Made by a program: the position numbers and the translations under genes | Source of the DNA: Dyella sp. AtDHG13 | Lineage (GTDB): Bacteria > Pseudomonadota > Gammaproteobacteria > Xanthomonadales > Rhodanobacteraceae | Direction of reading: 5' to 3' | NCBI RefSeq assembly: GCF_003201105.1 | Contig: NZ_QICJ01000002.1 | Coordinates: 124,001 to 188,000 of the forward strand | Length of the DNA: 64,000 nt | In this document: one piece after another, positions 44,454 through 53,076 of the stretch | How positions within the stretch are numbered: position 1 is the stretch's first letter | How the letters are laid out: every line of letters begins with the position of its first letter | Notes under the pieces: generated by a model | What the model saw: the letters and a program-made list of their open reading frames with translations, nothing else | The model's database searches: none | What the model was told of the DNA's origin: nothing

Positions 44454-46838
44454 ATGACCGCTCCATCCACCCCCAAAGCGCTACGTATCCGCAAGGCCGC
44501 GGTGCTCGGCGCCGGCGTCATGGGTGCGCAGATCGCCGCGCACCTGAGCAACGCCGGCGTGGAAACCGTGCTGTTCGACCTGCCCGCCAAGGAAGGTCCC
44601 AAGAGCGGCATCGCGCTGAAGGCCATCGCCAACCTGCAGAAGCTCTCGCCTGCCCCGCTGGCCGACAAGAACGTCGCCGCCACCCTCATCCCGGCCAACT
44701 ACGACGAGCATCTGGACCAGCTCAAGGACGTGGACCTGGTGATCGAGGCCATCGCCGAACGGATGGACTGGAAGCTGGATCTCTACAGGAAGATCGCTTC
44801 GCACCTGTCGCCGACCGCCGTGATCGCGTCCAACACTTCGGGCCTGTCGATCAACGGCCTGGCCGAGGCGCTGCCGGAGGAGATGCGCCACCGCTTCAGC
44901 GGCGTGCACTTCTTCAATCCGCCGCGCTACATGCACCTGGTCGAGCTGATCCCGACCAAGCTGACCGACAGGAACGTGCTGGAAGGCCTGGAGGCATTCC
45001 TTACCACCGCGCTCGGCAAGGGCGTGGTGTACGCCAAGGACACGCCGAACTTCATCGGCAACCGCATCGGCGTGTTCTCGATGCTGGCCACCATGCACCA
45101 CACGCAGCAGTTCGGCCTGGGCTTCGACACCGTCGATGCGCTGACCGGCCCGGCCGTGGGCCGCCCCAAGAGCGCCACCTACCGCACCGCGGACGTGGTG
45201 GGCCTGGACACCATGGCGCACGTGATCAAGACCATGGCCGACACGCTGGCGGATGACCCGTGGCACGAGTACTTCAAGGCGCCGGTGTGGCTCTCCGCCC
45301 TGATCGAGAAGGGCGCGCTGGGCCAGAAGACGGGCGCGGGTTTCTACCGCAAGGCCGGCAAGGACATCGTCGTGCTCGACGTGGCCAAGCAGGACTACCG
45401 TCCGTCCGAGCAGAAGGCGTCGGACGAAGTCGCCGCCATCCTCGCTATCAAGGATCCGGCCGAGAAGTTCGGCAAGCTGCGCGCGTCGAATGACCCGCAG
45501 GCGCAGTTCCTGTGGGCGACCTTCCGCGACCTGTTCCACTACAGCGCCTATCACCTGGCCGACATCGCCGACACCGCGCGCGACGTGGACTTCGCCATAC
45601 GCTGGGGCTACGGCTGGAAACTCGGTCCGTTCGAGACCTGGCAGGCCGCCGGCTGGCAGCAGGTGGCCGGCTGGATCGCCGAGGACATCGCCGCCGGCAA
45701 GGCCATGAGCAAGGCCCCGCTGCCGGCGTGGGTCACCGACGGCCGCAGCGGCGTGCATGGCAAGAACGGCTCGTACTCGGCCAGCGCCAACGCCGACAAG
45801 CCGCGCTCGCAGCACCCGGTGTACCAGCGCCAGCTGTTCCCCGATCCCATCCTGGGCGAGAAGTTCGGCCAGGGCACCACGGTGTGGGAAAACGACGGCG
45901 TGCGCCTGTGGACGCTGGGCGACGACGGCGTGGGCATCATCTCGTTCAAGACCAAGATGAACACGGTCAACGACCACGTGCTCAACGGCGTGCAGCAGGC
46001 GATCGACATCGCCGAGCAGCAACTCAAGGCCGTGGTGATCTGGCAGACCGGCGAGCCGTTCTCGGCCGGCGCGGACCTCAAGGGCGCCCTGGGCCTGCTG
46101 CAGGCGGGCAAGTTCGACGACTTCGAGAAGATGGTCGCCAACTTCCAGGCCACCAGCATGCGCATCAAGCACTCGCTGGTGCCAGTGGTGTCGGCCGTGC
46201 GCGGCCTGGCGCTGGGCGGCGGCTGCGAATTCCAGATGCACTCGGCCCGTACCGTGGCGGCGCTGGAAAGCTACATCGGCCTGGTCGAGGCCGGCGTGGG
46301 CCTGCTGCCGGCCGGTGGCGGCCTGCACGAACTGGCCATCCGCGCGGCGAAGGCCAACCCGGAAGATCCGTTCGAGGCGCTGAAGAAGGTGTTCGAGACC
46401 GTCGCCATGGCCAAGGTCTCCGGCAGCGCGATGGAAGCCAAGCAGCTGGGCCTGCTGCGCGACAGCGACGTGGTCGTGTTCAACGCCTACGAGCTGCTGT
46501 ATGTCGCCAAGAAGGTCGCGCTGTCGCTGGCCGAAAGCGGCTGGCGTCCGCCGATGATGAACCGCAACATCCCGGTGGCCGGCGACGTGGGCACCGCCAC
46601 GTTCCAGGCCTCGCTCGCCAACCTCGCCGAGGGCTACTTCGCCTCGCCGCACGACGTGGCCATCGCCACGCGCATCGCGGACACGCTGTGCGGCGGCAAG
46701 ATCGAACGCGGTTCACTGGTGGACGAGGAATGGCTGCTGCAGCTGGAGCGCAAGCACTTCGTGGAGCTGGCCAAGACCGAGAAGACGCAGGCGCGCATCG
46801 CGCACACCATGACGACGGGCAAACCGCTCAGGAACTGA
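44454..46838 (+). CDS. 3-hydroxyacyl-CoA dehydrogenase/enoyl-CoA hydratase (FadN type)
   Basis: A 794-residue bifunctional beta-oxidation enzyme. The dehydrogenase domain comes first: the NAD-binding loop AAVLGAGVMGAQIAAHLSNA (residues 15-34), then SNTSGL and the active-site histidine in HRFSGVHFFNPPRYM. The middle helical part follows. The enoyl-CoA hydratase domain is C-terminal (about 480-700) with the oxyanion FSAGADLKG and ALGGGCEFQMHSARTVAALES. This order is that of Bacillus FadN rather than E. coli FadB, where the hydratase is first. It forms the unit with the thiolase at 47019 and is probably repressed by the PsrA-like protein. Confidence 0.93.
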   Translation: MTAPSTPKALRIRKAAVLGAGVMGAQIAAHLSNAGVETVLFDLPAKEGPKSGIALKAIANLQKLSPAPLADKNVAATLIPANYDEHLDQLKDVDLVIEAIAERMDWKLDLYRKIASHLSPTAVIASNTSGLSINGLAEALPEEMRHRFSGVHFFNPPRYMHLVELIPTKLTDRNVLEGLEAFLTTALGKGVVYAKDTPNFIGNRIGVFSMLATMHHTQQFGLGFDTVDALTGPAVGRPKSATYRTADVVGLDTMAHVIKTMADTLADDPWHEYFKAPVWLSALIEKGALGQKTGAGFYRKAGKDIVVLDVAKQDYRPSEQKASDEVAAILAIKDPAEKFGKLRASNDPQAQFLWATFRDLFHYSAYHLADIADTARDVDFAIRWGYGWKLGPFETWQAAGWQQVAGWIAEDIAAGKAMSKAPLPAWVTDGRSGVHGKNGSYSASANADKPRSQHPVYQRQLFPDPILGEKFGQGTTVWENDGVRLWTLGDDGVGIISFKTKMNTVNDHVLNGVQQAIDIAEQQLKAVVIWQTGEPFSAGADLKGALGLLQAGKFDDFEKMVANFQATSMRIKHSLVPVVSAVRGLALGGGCEFQMHSARTVAALESYIGLVEAGVGLLPAGGGLHELAIRAAKANPEDPFEALKKVFETVAMAKVSGSAMEAKQLGLLRDSDVVVFNAYELLYVAKKVALSLAESGWRPPMMNRNIPVAGDVGTATFQASLANLAEGYFASPHDVAIATRIADTLCGGKIERGSLVDEEWLLQLERKHFVELAKTEKTQARIAHTMTTGKPLRN

Positions 46839-46846
46839 GCGGTTTG
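46820..46846 (+). other. Hairpin spanning the fadN-type stop codon
   Basis: CAAACCGCTCA-GGAAC-TGAGCGGTTTG is a perfect 11-pair stem with a 5-base loop. The TGA of the right arm is the stop codon (46836-46838). There is no following run of T, so it is unlikely to be a full terminator. It could protect the mRNA end or adjust how much thiolase is made. Confidence 0.5.
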
Positions 46847-46848
46847 CA

Positions 46849-47000
46849 GGGAATAGGGAGTGGAGAATCGGGAATGGGAAAACCCGCGCACCGAAACTCA
46901 CTTCCCTTTCCACTATCACCTTTTTGAATTCAGCAGAGCCGGAAATACCGAGACGTTTGGGGAACCCATCTATTCCCTATTCCCGATTCTCCATTCCCGG
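46849..47000. repeat. Long inverted repeat in the fadN-fadA gap
   Basis: Arms GGGAATAGGGAGTGGAGAAT (from 46849) and the mirrored ATTCTCCATTCCCGG (to 47000) are about 30 bases each and separated by about 90 bases. The motif GGGAATxGGGAxT recurs inside each arm. It differs from the REP copies and has no coding capacity. It takes up most of the 180-base gap before the thiolase gene. Confidence 0.65.
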
Positions 47001-47018
47001 CTCCAACGGAGCAAAACC

Positions 47019-48227
47019 ATGACCAAGCAAGTGCAAGACGCCTACATCGTCGCCGCCACCCGCACGCCGGTCGGCAAGGCGCCGCGCGGCGTGTTCCGCA
47101 ACACCCGTCCGGACGACATGCTCGCCCATGTGATCCGCGCCGTGATGGCGCAGGCGCCGGGCATCGACCCGCATCGCATCGAAGACGTGATCGTCGGCTG
47201 CGCCATGCCCGAAGCCGAGCAAGGCATGAACGTCGCCCGCATCGGCGCCCTGCTCGCCGGCCTGCCCTACACGGTGCCGGGCGTCACCATCAACCGCTTC
47301 TGCTCGTCGGGCGTGCAGGCCATCGCCATGGCGGCCGACCGCATCCAGCTCGGCGTGGCCGACCTGATGATCGCCGCCGGCACCGAAAGCATGAGCATGG
47401 TGCCGATGATGGGCCACAAGGTGGCGATGAATCCCGCCATCTTCGCCAACAAGGAAGACGTGGCCATCGCCTACGGCATGGGCATCACCGCCGAGAAGGT
47501 GGCCGAGCAGTGGAAGGTCACGCGCGAGCAGCAGGATGCGTTCGCCGTGGAAAGCCACCGCCGCGCGCTGGCCGCCATCGCCGCCGGCGAGTTCAAGGAC
47601 GAGATCACCCCGTTCCAGCTGGATGACCACTACCCCGACCTCGCCACGCGCGGCATCACCACCGACAGCCGCGTGATCGACACCGACGAAGGCCCGCGCG
47701 CCGGCACCACGCTGGAAGTGCTGTCCAAGCTGCGCACGGTGTTCCGCAACGACAAGTTCGGCGGCTCGGTGACGGCCGGCAACTCCTCGCAGATGTCCGA
47801 CGGCGCGGGCGCCCTGCTCCTTGCCAGCGAAAAGGCGATCAAGGAGTTCAACCTCACCCCGATCGGCCGCTTCGTCGGCTACTCGGTGGCGGGCGTGAAG
47901 CCCGAGGTCATGGGCATCGGTCCGAAGGAAGCCATTCCGAAGGCACTCAAGCAGGTCGGCCTGACCCAGGATCAGCTGGACTGGATCGAACTGAACGAAG
48001 CCTTCGCCGCACAGGCGCTCGCGGTGATCGGCGACCTCGGCCTCGACCCGGCCAAGGTGAATCCGCTGGGCGGCGCCATCGCCCTGGGCCACCCGCTGGG
48101 CGCCACGGGCGCCATCCGCGCCGCCACGCTGCTGCACGGCATGCGCCGCCGCAAGCAGAAGTACGGCATGGTGACCATGTGCATCGGCACCGGCATGGGT
48201 GCGGCGGGTGTGTTTGAGGCGCTCTGA
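47019..48227 (+). CDS. Acetyl-CoA C-acyltransferase (FadA-type thiolase)
   Basis: A 402-residue 3-ketoacyl-CoA thiolase. The nucleophile C95 is in [12 protein letters not shown], the conserved histidine H358 is in [11 protein letters not shown], and the second Cys C388 is in [12 protein letters not shown]. The length and the [16 protein letters not shown] segment fit degradative FadA-type enzymes. With the FadN-type enzyme upstream it forms a beta-oxidation complex: hydration, oxidation and thiolysis. The ATG at 47019 has AACGGAGC upstream. A strong terminator follows at 48252-48283, ending the unit. Confidence 0.93.
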   Translation: MTKQVQDAYIVAATRTPVGKAPRGVFRNTRPDDMLAHVIRAVMAQAPGIDPHRIEDVIVGCAMPEAEQGMNVARIGALLAGLPYTVPGVTINRFCSSGVQAIAMAADRIQLGVADLMIAAGTESMSMVPMMGHKVAMNPAIFANKEDVAIAYGMGITAEKVAEQWKVTREQQDAFAVESHRRALAAIAAGEFKDEITPFQLDDHYPDLATRGITTDSRVIDTDEGPRAGTTLEVLSKLRTVFRNDKFGGSVTAGNSSQMSDGAGALLLASEKAIKEFNLTPIGRFVGYSVAGVKPEVMGIGPKEAIPKALKQVGLTQDQLDWIELNEAFAAQALAVIGDLGLDPAKVNPLGGAIALGHPLGATGAIRAATLLHGMRRRKQKYGMVTMCIGTGMGAAGVFEAL

Positions 48228-48251
48228 TCGAAAGGCCACCCGTGGAAATGG

Positions 48252-48283
48252 AAAAGCGCCGTAGCGATACGGCGCTTTTTTTT
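48252..48283 (+). terminator. Rho-independent terminator after the thiolase gene
   Basis: A 12-pair stem, AAAAGCGCCGTA-GCGA-TACGGCGCTTTT, is followed by a further run of T. This is a complete intrinsic terminator 24 bases after the stop, closing the beta-oxidation unit. Confidence 0.92.
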
Positions 48284-48310
48284 CGCCCAATCCTCACCGC
48301 TTCATTTCCC

Positions 48311-48411
48311 CTCACCGTCATTCCCGCGAAGGCGGGAATCCAGCGTCTTTGCTTTTCTGCGTCATGTCATAAAGGCACTGGATTCCCGCTTTCGCGGGAA
48401 TGACGGTGAGG
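48311..48411. repeat. REP-like inverted repeat, copy 3
   Basis: Arms CTCACCGTCATTCCCGCGAA (48311-48330) and the mirrored TTCGCGGGAATGACGGTGAG (48391-48410) are perfectly complementary. The middle part, about 40 bases, is unpaired. It is the most regular of the three copies and lies just beyond the terminator, before the DUF202 gene. Confidence 0.85.
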
Positions 48412-48465
48412 GACATTGACGATGAGGAACACTCATGACGGTGAGGGGTATTGATGCCTCCTGCA

Positions 48466-48849
48466 TCAACTCAACGCCGCGATCTGCCTCGCCACATACC
48501 CCGTAAGGAAAATCGCCATCAACACCAGCAATACAGCCATCGCCCGCGCCACCCACGAATCGCCATACATCGCGGGCGTCGCCGACTCGATGGCGCGCCG
48601 GTTGCGATAGAAGCGCAGCGTGGCGCCCACGATCATCAGCGCGCCCACCAGCAGCAGGCCCAGGCCCAGCCATTGCGAGGCGCGCGTGCGGAGCCCCTCG
48701 GCCACGTGTTCGGAGGCTCGCGTGGTGAACAGCAGGAAGATGTCGAAACGCTCCAGTAGAAAGCCGAACGCCATCACCGAAATCGCGGTGCGCACCCAGG
48801 CCAGGTAGGTACGCTCGTTGGCGGAATGATCGGAGAAGTTCGGTATCAC
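48466..48849 (-). CDS. DUF202 (YidH-like) small membrane protein
   Basis: A 127-residue integral membrane protein. The conserved opening NERTYLAWVRTAISVMAFGF (about residues 11-30), then three hydrophobic segments at about 18-36, 60-80 and 104-122, define the DUF202 family. Family function is unknown. The start is GTG with AGGAAAGGA upstream. It stands alone and is divergent from the DUF2058 gene. A short arm of REP-like sequence lies just past its stop. Confidence 0.85.
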   Translation of the reverse strand: MIPNFSDHSANERTYLAWVRTAISVMAFGFLLERFDIFLLFTTRASEHVAEGLRTRASQWLGLGLLLVGALMIVGATLRFYRNRRAIESATPAMYGDSWVARAMAVLLVLMAIFLTGYVARQIAALS

Positions 48850-48984
48850 GGCCTGTCCTTTCCTGCGGGCGCCCGCGCCCTGCCGTGGTCATGATGCCAC
48901 GCGCGGTCTCGCCGGCGCTGAGCGGGCTCGGAGGCCAACGCGGAACGGCGCTACAATCGCCAGTCACGCTTTACGGACCTTTCC

Positions 48985-49524
48985 ATGCGCAACCCTCTGC
49001 AGGAACAACTACTCAAGGCCGGTCTCGCCAAGAAGGGCAAGGTCGACCAGATCGCGCGCGAGCAGGCCAAGCAGCGCCAGGGCAAGGGCGCGACGCCAGA
49101 CAGCGCGGAGAAGATCGACGCCCAGCGACTGCAGGCCGAAAAGGCCGAGCGTGACCGCGCCCTGGCCGCCGAGCGCAACGCGCAGGCACAGGCGCGCGAA
49201 ATCGCCGCACAAGTGCGCCAGATCATCGACGCCAACAAGGTCAAGCGCGAAGGCGAGATCAGCTACCGCTTCACCGATGGGGACAAGATCCACAGCATGC
49301 TGGTGAATGACACCCTGCGCACGCAGTTGGCCAAGGGCATCCTGGTACTCGTGCGCTCGGGCGATGGCTACGAACTGCTGCCACGTGGCGCTGCCGACAA
49401 GATCCGCGAGCGCGACGCGACGCTGATCGTGCTGGATCACGGCAAGGCCACGGACAGCAAGCCGGCCAGCGAGGACGACGAGTTCTACAGCCAGTTCAAG
49501 GTGCCGGACGACCTGATCTGGTAA
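48985..49524 (+). CDS. DUF2058 (YaiL-type) nucleoprotein-associated protein
   Basis: A 179-residue basic, coiled-coil-rich protein. It starts MRNPLQEQLLKAGLAKKGKV, has a long charged helix (about 30-80), then the conserved region EGEISYRFTDGDKIHSMLVN and ends in an acidic tail (DDEFYSQFKVPDDLIW). This matches the DUF2058/YaiL family, described as polynucleotide- or nucleoprotein-associated. The role is not known. It stands alone between two unrelated genes. Confidence 0.85.
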   Translation: MRNPLQEQLLKAGLAKKGKVDQIAREQAKQRQGKGATPDSAEKIDAQRLQAEKAERDRALAAERNAQAQAREIAAQVRQIIDANKVKREGEISYRFTDGDKIHSMLVNDTLRTQLAKGILVLVRSGDGYELLPRGAADKIRERDATLIVLDHGKATDSKPASEDDEFYSQFKVPDDLIW

Positions 49525-49621
49525 TCGCCTGCTCGAGCCGTTACGCAATGCGGCGCAAGAATCGGATGGCTTCGTCCGTATGCGTTGGGCATGCTGATCG
49601 TGTGTATACCCTGGCCTTCGC

Positions 49622-50350
49622 ATGATCACGACATCCACCACGCATCCGCTCGATCAACGCCTGCATGACTGCGACTGGCTCGCGGTTGCCGAGCAATTGA
49701 ACGCCTCGGGCAACGCCGTGCTCCCCGGCTTGCTGGAACCCGATGCGTGCGTCGCGATATCGGCGCTGTACGCGCAGGAGCAAGGTTTCCGCAGCCGCGT
49801 GGTGATGACCCGGCATGGCTTCGGACGCGGCGAGTACAAGTACTTTGCCTATCCGCTCCCTGCACTCGTGCAACGGCTGCGCACGCGGATCTATCCGCAC
49901 CTTGCGGTCGTAGCGAACGCGTGGAATGCGCAATTGGGCATCGACGCCCGCTTTCCCGACTCGCTCGACATCTTCCTCGCCCGCTGCCATGCCGCGGAGC
50001 AGCGGCGCCCCACTCCGCTGCTGCTGCGCTACGGCCCCGGCGACTACAACTGCCTGCACCAGGATCTGTACGGCGAGCACGTATTTCCGCTGCAGGTGGC
50101 CATCTTGCTTTCCGAACCCGGACGCGATTTCAGCGGCGGCGAATTCGTGTTGACCGAGCAACGCCCGCGCATGCAGTCGCGCATCGAAGTGGTTCCGTTG
50201 CGCCAGGGCGACGCGGTGATCTTCGCAGTCAACCAACGGCCCGTCCACGGCACGCGCGGCACCTACCGCGTGGCGATGCGGCACGGTGTCAGCCGGGTCC
50301 GCGAGGGGCAGCGCCATACGCTGGGCGTGATTTTCCACGACGCGCAGTAG
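49622..50350 (+). CDS. 2OG-Fe(II) oxygenase family protein
   Basis: A 242-residue cytoplasmic oxygenase of the double-stranded beta-helix fold. The iron site reads H-x-D in CLHQDLYGEHVFP, the second His in RPVHGTRGTYR and the 2-oxoglutarate-binding Arg nearby in HTLGVIFHDAQ with EGQRH before it. The preceding GGEFVLTEQRPRMQSRIEVV strand completes the core. Such enzymes hydroxylate proteins, nucleic acids or small molecules. The layout resembles the prolyl 4-hydroxylase-like AlkB-distant group, but substrate is unknown. No signal peptide is present. Confidence 0.8.
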   Translation: MITTSTTHPLDQRLHDCDWLAVAEQLNASGNAVLPGLLEPDACVAISALYAQEQGFRSRVVMTRHGFGRGEYKYFAYPLPALVQRLRTRIYPHLAVVANAWNAQLGIDARFPDSLDIFLARCHAAEQRRPTPLLLRYGPGDYNCLHQDLYGEHVFPLQVAILLSEPGRDFSGGEFVLTEQRPRMQSRIEVVPLRQGDAVIFAVNQRPVHGTRGTYRVAMRHGVSRVREGQRHTLGVIFHDAQ

Positions 50351-50426
50351 CCCTCGCGGGTTAGCCCGGTCGCGAAATCATTTAGGATGGCCCCTTCGCC
50401 ACGCCTCCGAGGGGACCGGACCGCCG

Positions 50427-51839
50427 ATGCAGAACCACGAGACCGCCGTTGCCGCGCAAGGCAGCGAGCACCACCTGCAGCGCAACCTGCGCAACCGCCA
50501 CCTACAGCTGATCGCCATTGGCGGCGCCATCGGCACCGGCCTGTTCATGGGCTCGGGCAAGACCATCAGCCTGGCGGGCCCCTCCGTGATCTTCGCCTAC
50601 GCCATCATCGGCAGCGTGCTGTTCTTCATGATGCGCGCGATGGGCGAGCTGCTGCTGTCCAACCTGCACTACAAGTCGTTCGTCGATTTCAACTACGACC
50701 TGCTGGGCCCCTGCGCCGGCTTCTTCACCGGCTGGACCTACTGGTTCTGCTGGGTAGTCACCGGCATCGCAGACGTGGCGGCCATCACGGGCTATATCCA
50801 GTTCTGGGCGCCGCACGTTCCACTGTGGCTGCCCGGCGCGGTATGCATCGGGCTGTTGCTCAGCCTGAACCTGCTGACGGTGAAACTGTTCGGCGAAATG
50901 GAGTTCTGGTTCGCGCTGGTCAAGATCATCGCCATCGTGGCGCTCATCGCCATCGGCATCGTACTGATCGCCATCGGCTTCACCTCGCCCTCGGGCGCCA
51001 AGGCCGCGGTCTCCAACCTGTGGACCCACGGCGGCTGGTTCCCGCATGGCGGCAGCGGATTCATGGCGGCGTTCCAGATCGCGGTATTCGCCTTCGTCGG
51101 CATCGAGCTGGTCGGCACCGCGTCGGCCGAGGCGCGCGATCCGGAAAGGACGCTGCCCAAGGCCATCAACTCCATCCCGATCCGCGTGATCGTGTTCTAC
51201 GTGCTCGCCCTGCTGGTGATCATGACGGTGACGCCCTGGAACCAGGTGGCGCCGGACCGCAGCCCCTTCGTCAACCTGTTCATGCTGATCGGCATTCCGA
51301 TTGCCGCCAGCCTGATCAATTTCGTGGTGCTCACCTCGGCCACCTCGTCGGCCAACAGCGGCATCTATTCGACAGGACGCATGCTCTACGGCCTTTCCGC
51401 CGGCAAGCTCGGGCCGCGTCCGTTCGCCAAGCTCAGCAACGCCAACGTGCCGGCCAACGGCCTGGCCTACTCCTGCGCACTGCTCTTCATCGGCGTCTTC
51501 CTGCTCTACCAGGAAGGCGACGTCATGAAGGTCTTCACCATCGTCACCACCATTTCCAGCATCTGCTTCATCTTCGTGTGGTCGCTGATCATGATCGCCT
51601 ACATGCGCTACCGGAAACTGCACCCGGAGCGCCATGCCGCATCGATCTTCAAGATGCCCGGCGGCGTGCTCATGTGCTGGCTGGTACTGGCCTTCTTCGC
51701 CTTCGTGCTATGGGTGTTCGCGCAGAAGGAAGACACCTTGCAGGGCCTGATCTATACGCCCGTGTGGTTCGTGTGCCTGGGCATCTGTTATCCGTTCTAC
51801 CGGAAGCAGGCCATCGAGCATCGCAAGCTCACCCACTGA
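50427..51839 (+). CDS. Amino acid permease, CycA (D-serine/alanine/glycine) type
   Basis: A 470-residue APC-superfamily transporter with 12 transmembrane helices. The first helix has the IAIGGAIGTGLFMGSGKTIS element that binds the amino acid, followed by AMGELLLSNLHYKSF. It resembles the CycA/GabP branch in length and in the segment YDLLGPCAGFFTGWTYWFCW. It imports a neutral or cyclic amino acid with protons; the exact cargo is inferred from the branch. A ribosome site GGGGACCGGA precedes the ATG. Confidence 0.9.
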   Translation: MQNHETAVAAQGSEHHLQRNLRNRHLQLIAIGGAIGTGLFMGSGKTISLAGPSVIFAYAIIGSVLFFMMRAMGELLLSNLHYKSFVDFNYDLLGPCAGFFTGWTYWFCWVVTGIADVAAITGYIQFWAPHVPLWLPGAVCIGLLLSLNLLTVKLFGEMEFWFALVKIIAIVALIAIGIVLIAIGFTSPSGAKAAVSNLWTHGGWFPHGGSGFMAAFQIAVFAFVGIELVGTASAEARDPERTLPKAINSIPIRVIVFYVLALLVIMTVTPWNQVAPDRSPFVNLFMLIGIPIAASLINFVVLTSATSSANSGIYSTGRMLYGLSAGKLGPRPFAKLSNANVPANGLAYSCALLFIGVFLLYQEGDVMKVFTIVTTISSICFIFVWSLIMIAYMRYRKLHPERHAASIFKMPGGVLMCWLVLAFFAFVLWVFAQKEDTLQGLIYTPVWFVCLGICYPFYRKQAIEHRKLTH

Positions 51840-52101
51840 CACAGGAGCCAGCGTGCGGATTCACGCAGCCCGCACGCTGGCGCCTGATGTACCAGATGCA
51901 AAACGCGAGGATCGCAGCCACCAACGGTCCATTCACGGCAAATTGCAGCACCAGTATCAGCTTGAGTTTGGGATCGGCCTGCCACCGCGCGGGATCAGTG
52001 GGCCACTCTGCGCGCCGGTACAGCCAGGGCGGGGCTTTCGAGGACGGCTGCCATGGGACGATCTCCTTTCGTAAGCGGGTTCGGAGAGTCCCTCGGCGCA
52101 T
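51829..52101 (-). CDS. Possible small membrane protein, unnamed
   Basis: An open frame of 90 codons with high-GC third positions after its first 14 codons. The mature-looking part has tryptophan-rich PPWLYRRAEWPTDPARWQAD and one hydrophobic helix (about residues 48-70). An AAAGGAG ribosome-like site lies inside the first codons, so the true start is unclear. It overlaps the end of the permease gene by 11 bases. No family is recognised. Coding is possible but not certain; it fills most of an otherwise gene-free stretch before the tRNA. Confidence 0.35.
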   Translation of the reverse strand: MRRGTLRTRLRKEIVPWQPSSKAPPWLYRRAEWPTDPARWQADPKLKLILVLQFAVNGPLVAAILAFCIWYIRRQRAGCVNPHAGSCVSG

Positions 52102-52140
52102 CGAAAACCTTACATGGCTTCGGTGCCTTTCTTTCAGGCA

Positions 52141-52170
52141 ACAAAAAAGCAGCCATCAAAGCTGCTTCTT
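52141..52170 (-). terminator. Rho-independent terminator of tRNA-Gly
   Basis: On the reverse strand AAGCAGC-TTTGATG-GCTGCTT is followed by a run of six T. It lies 33 bases downstream of the tRNA 3' end. Confidence 0.85.
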
Positions 52171-52202
52171 TGGTGGACCGCGATGCTTCGATCCATCGAA
52201 TG

Positions 52203-52278
<76 letters not shown>

Positions 52279-52291
52279 ATCGGAGTCGCGC

Positions 52292-52319
52292 ATTGTAATG
52301 GGTAATGCGCGGCCGTCAA
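52292..52319 (-). promoter_or_regulatory. Promoter of tRNA-Gly
   Basis: On the reverse strand TTGACG (52314-52319) is followed after 16 bases by TACAAT (52292-52297), near-consensus sigma70 hexamers. A GC-rich discriminator GCGCGAC follows, typical of stringently controlled tRNA promoters. Transcription begins a few bases before the tRNA. Confidence 0.8.
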
Positions 52320-52338
52320 GCACCTGTCACAAAGAAGT

Positions 52339-52947
52339 TCAGTCTTCGCCGCGGGGCAGCGGGCGGCCCGTCCCGTCACCCTGCAGGCTAGGCCAGGCGG
52401 CTCGCAGGTAGTACAGGCCCGACCAGATGGTGAGTATGCCGGCGATGACCAGCAGGCCCTCGCCGATGTGGTACAGGCGCAGCGCCTCGGCGCTCTTTTC
52501 GTGCTGCACGATCAGCACCACCAGGGCCACCATCTGCATGGCCGTCTTCAGCTTGCCGATGAAGGCCACCCTGACCGTCGAGCGCATGCCGATCTCGGCC
52601 ATCCATTCACGCAGGGCCGAGACGCTGATCTCGCGTCCCACGATGATCGCCGCCGTCACCGCCATCAGGATGCCCGGCCAGCCGCCGCGGTGGGTCTCCA
52701 CCAGCAGGAACAGGGTGACCGCCACCATCAGCTTGTCGGCCACCGGATCCAGAAAGGCCCCGAACGCCGAGGTGAGGTTCATGCGCCGGGCCAGGTAGCC
52801 GTCCAGCCAGTCCGTGATGGCGGCCAGCAGGAACACGATGGCTGCAGTGATGTTGTGGCCCGGAAACTGCCAATAGAACACCACCACCATGACCGGCAAC
52901 AGCAGCACGCGGAACAGGGTCAGCCAGGTGGGCAGGTTGATGCGCAT
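52339..52947 (-). CDS. pgsA: CDP-diacylglycerol-glycerol-3-phosphate phosphatidyltransferase
   Basis: A 202-residue inner-membrane enzyme making phosphatidylglycerol phosphate, the first step toward phosphatidylglycerol. The CDP-alcohol phosphotransferase motif D-x2-DG-x2-AR-x8-G-x3-D-x3-D is complete: D46, D49, D67 and D71 in TDWLDGYLARRMN and FGAFLDPVADKL. Six hydrophobic helices fit the family. It follows uvrC across a 129-base gap and precedes the tRNA-Gly gene, the classic order. Confidence 0.95.
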   Translation of the reverse strand: MRINLPTWLTLFRVLLLPVMVVVFYWQFPGHNITAAIVFLLAAITDWLDGYLARRMNLTSAFGAFLDPVADKLMVAVTLFLLVETHRGGWPGILMAVTAAIIVGREISVSALREWMAEIGMRSTVRVAFIGKLKTAMQMVALVVLIVQHEKSAEALRLYHIGEGLLVIAGILTIWSGLYYLRAAWPSLQGDGTGRPLPRGED

Positions 52948-53076
52948 AAATCCTTTCCGGGTCGAAGCAGTCAGCAGGGTGAATCGGCCATCATCGAATC
53001 GGCTGTTGCCCTGCCCTCGATCATGCGTGATTTCGGCTTTCGCCGGAATGACATGCCGCGTGCGCGTGCGCGCCGG

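Noticed and set aside
44481-46652. A 723-codon reverse frame opposite the FadN-type gene
   Set aside because: The composition is a mirror of the real gene (His, Arg, Gly, Val), without motifs or a ribosome site.
53029-53053. Fourth REP-like copy
   Set aside because: Only one arm (a TTTCGCCGGAATGAC-like piece) is present, so it is treated as a remnant and not listed as a separate repeat.
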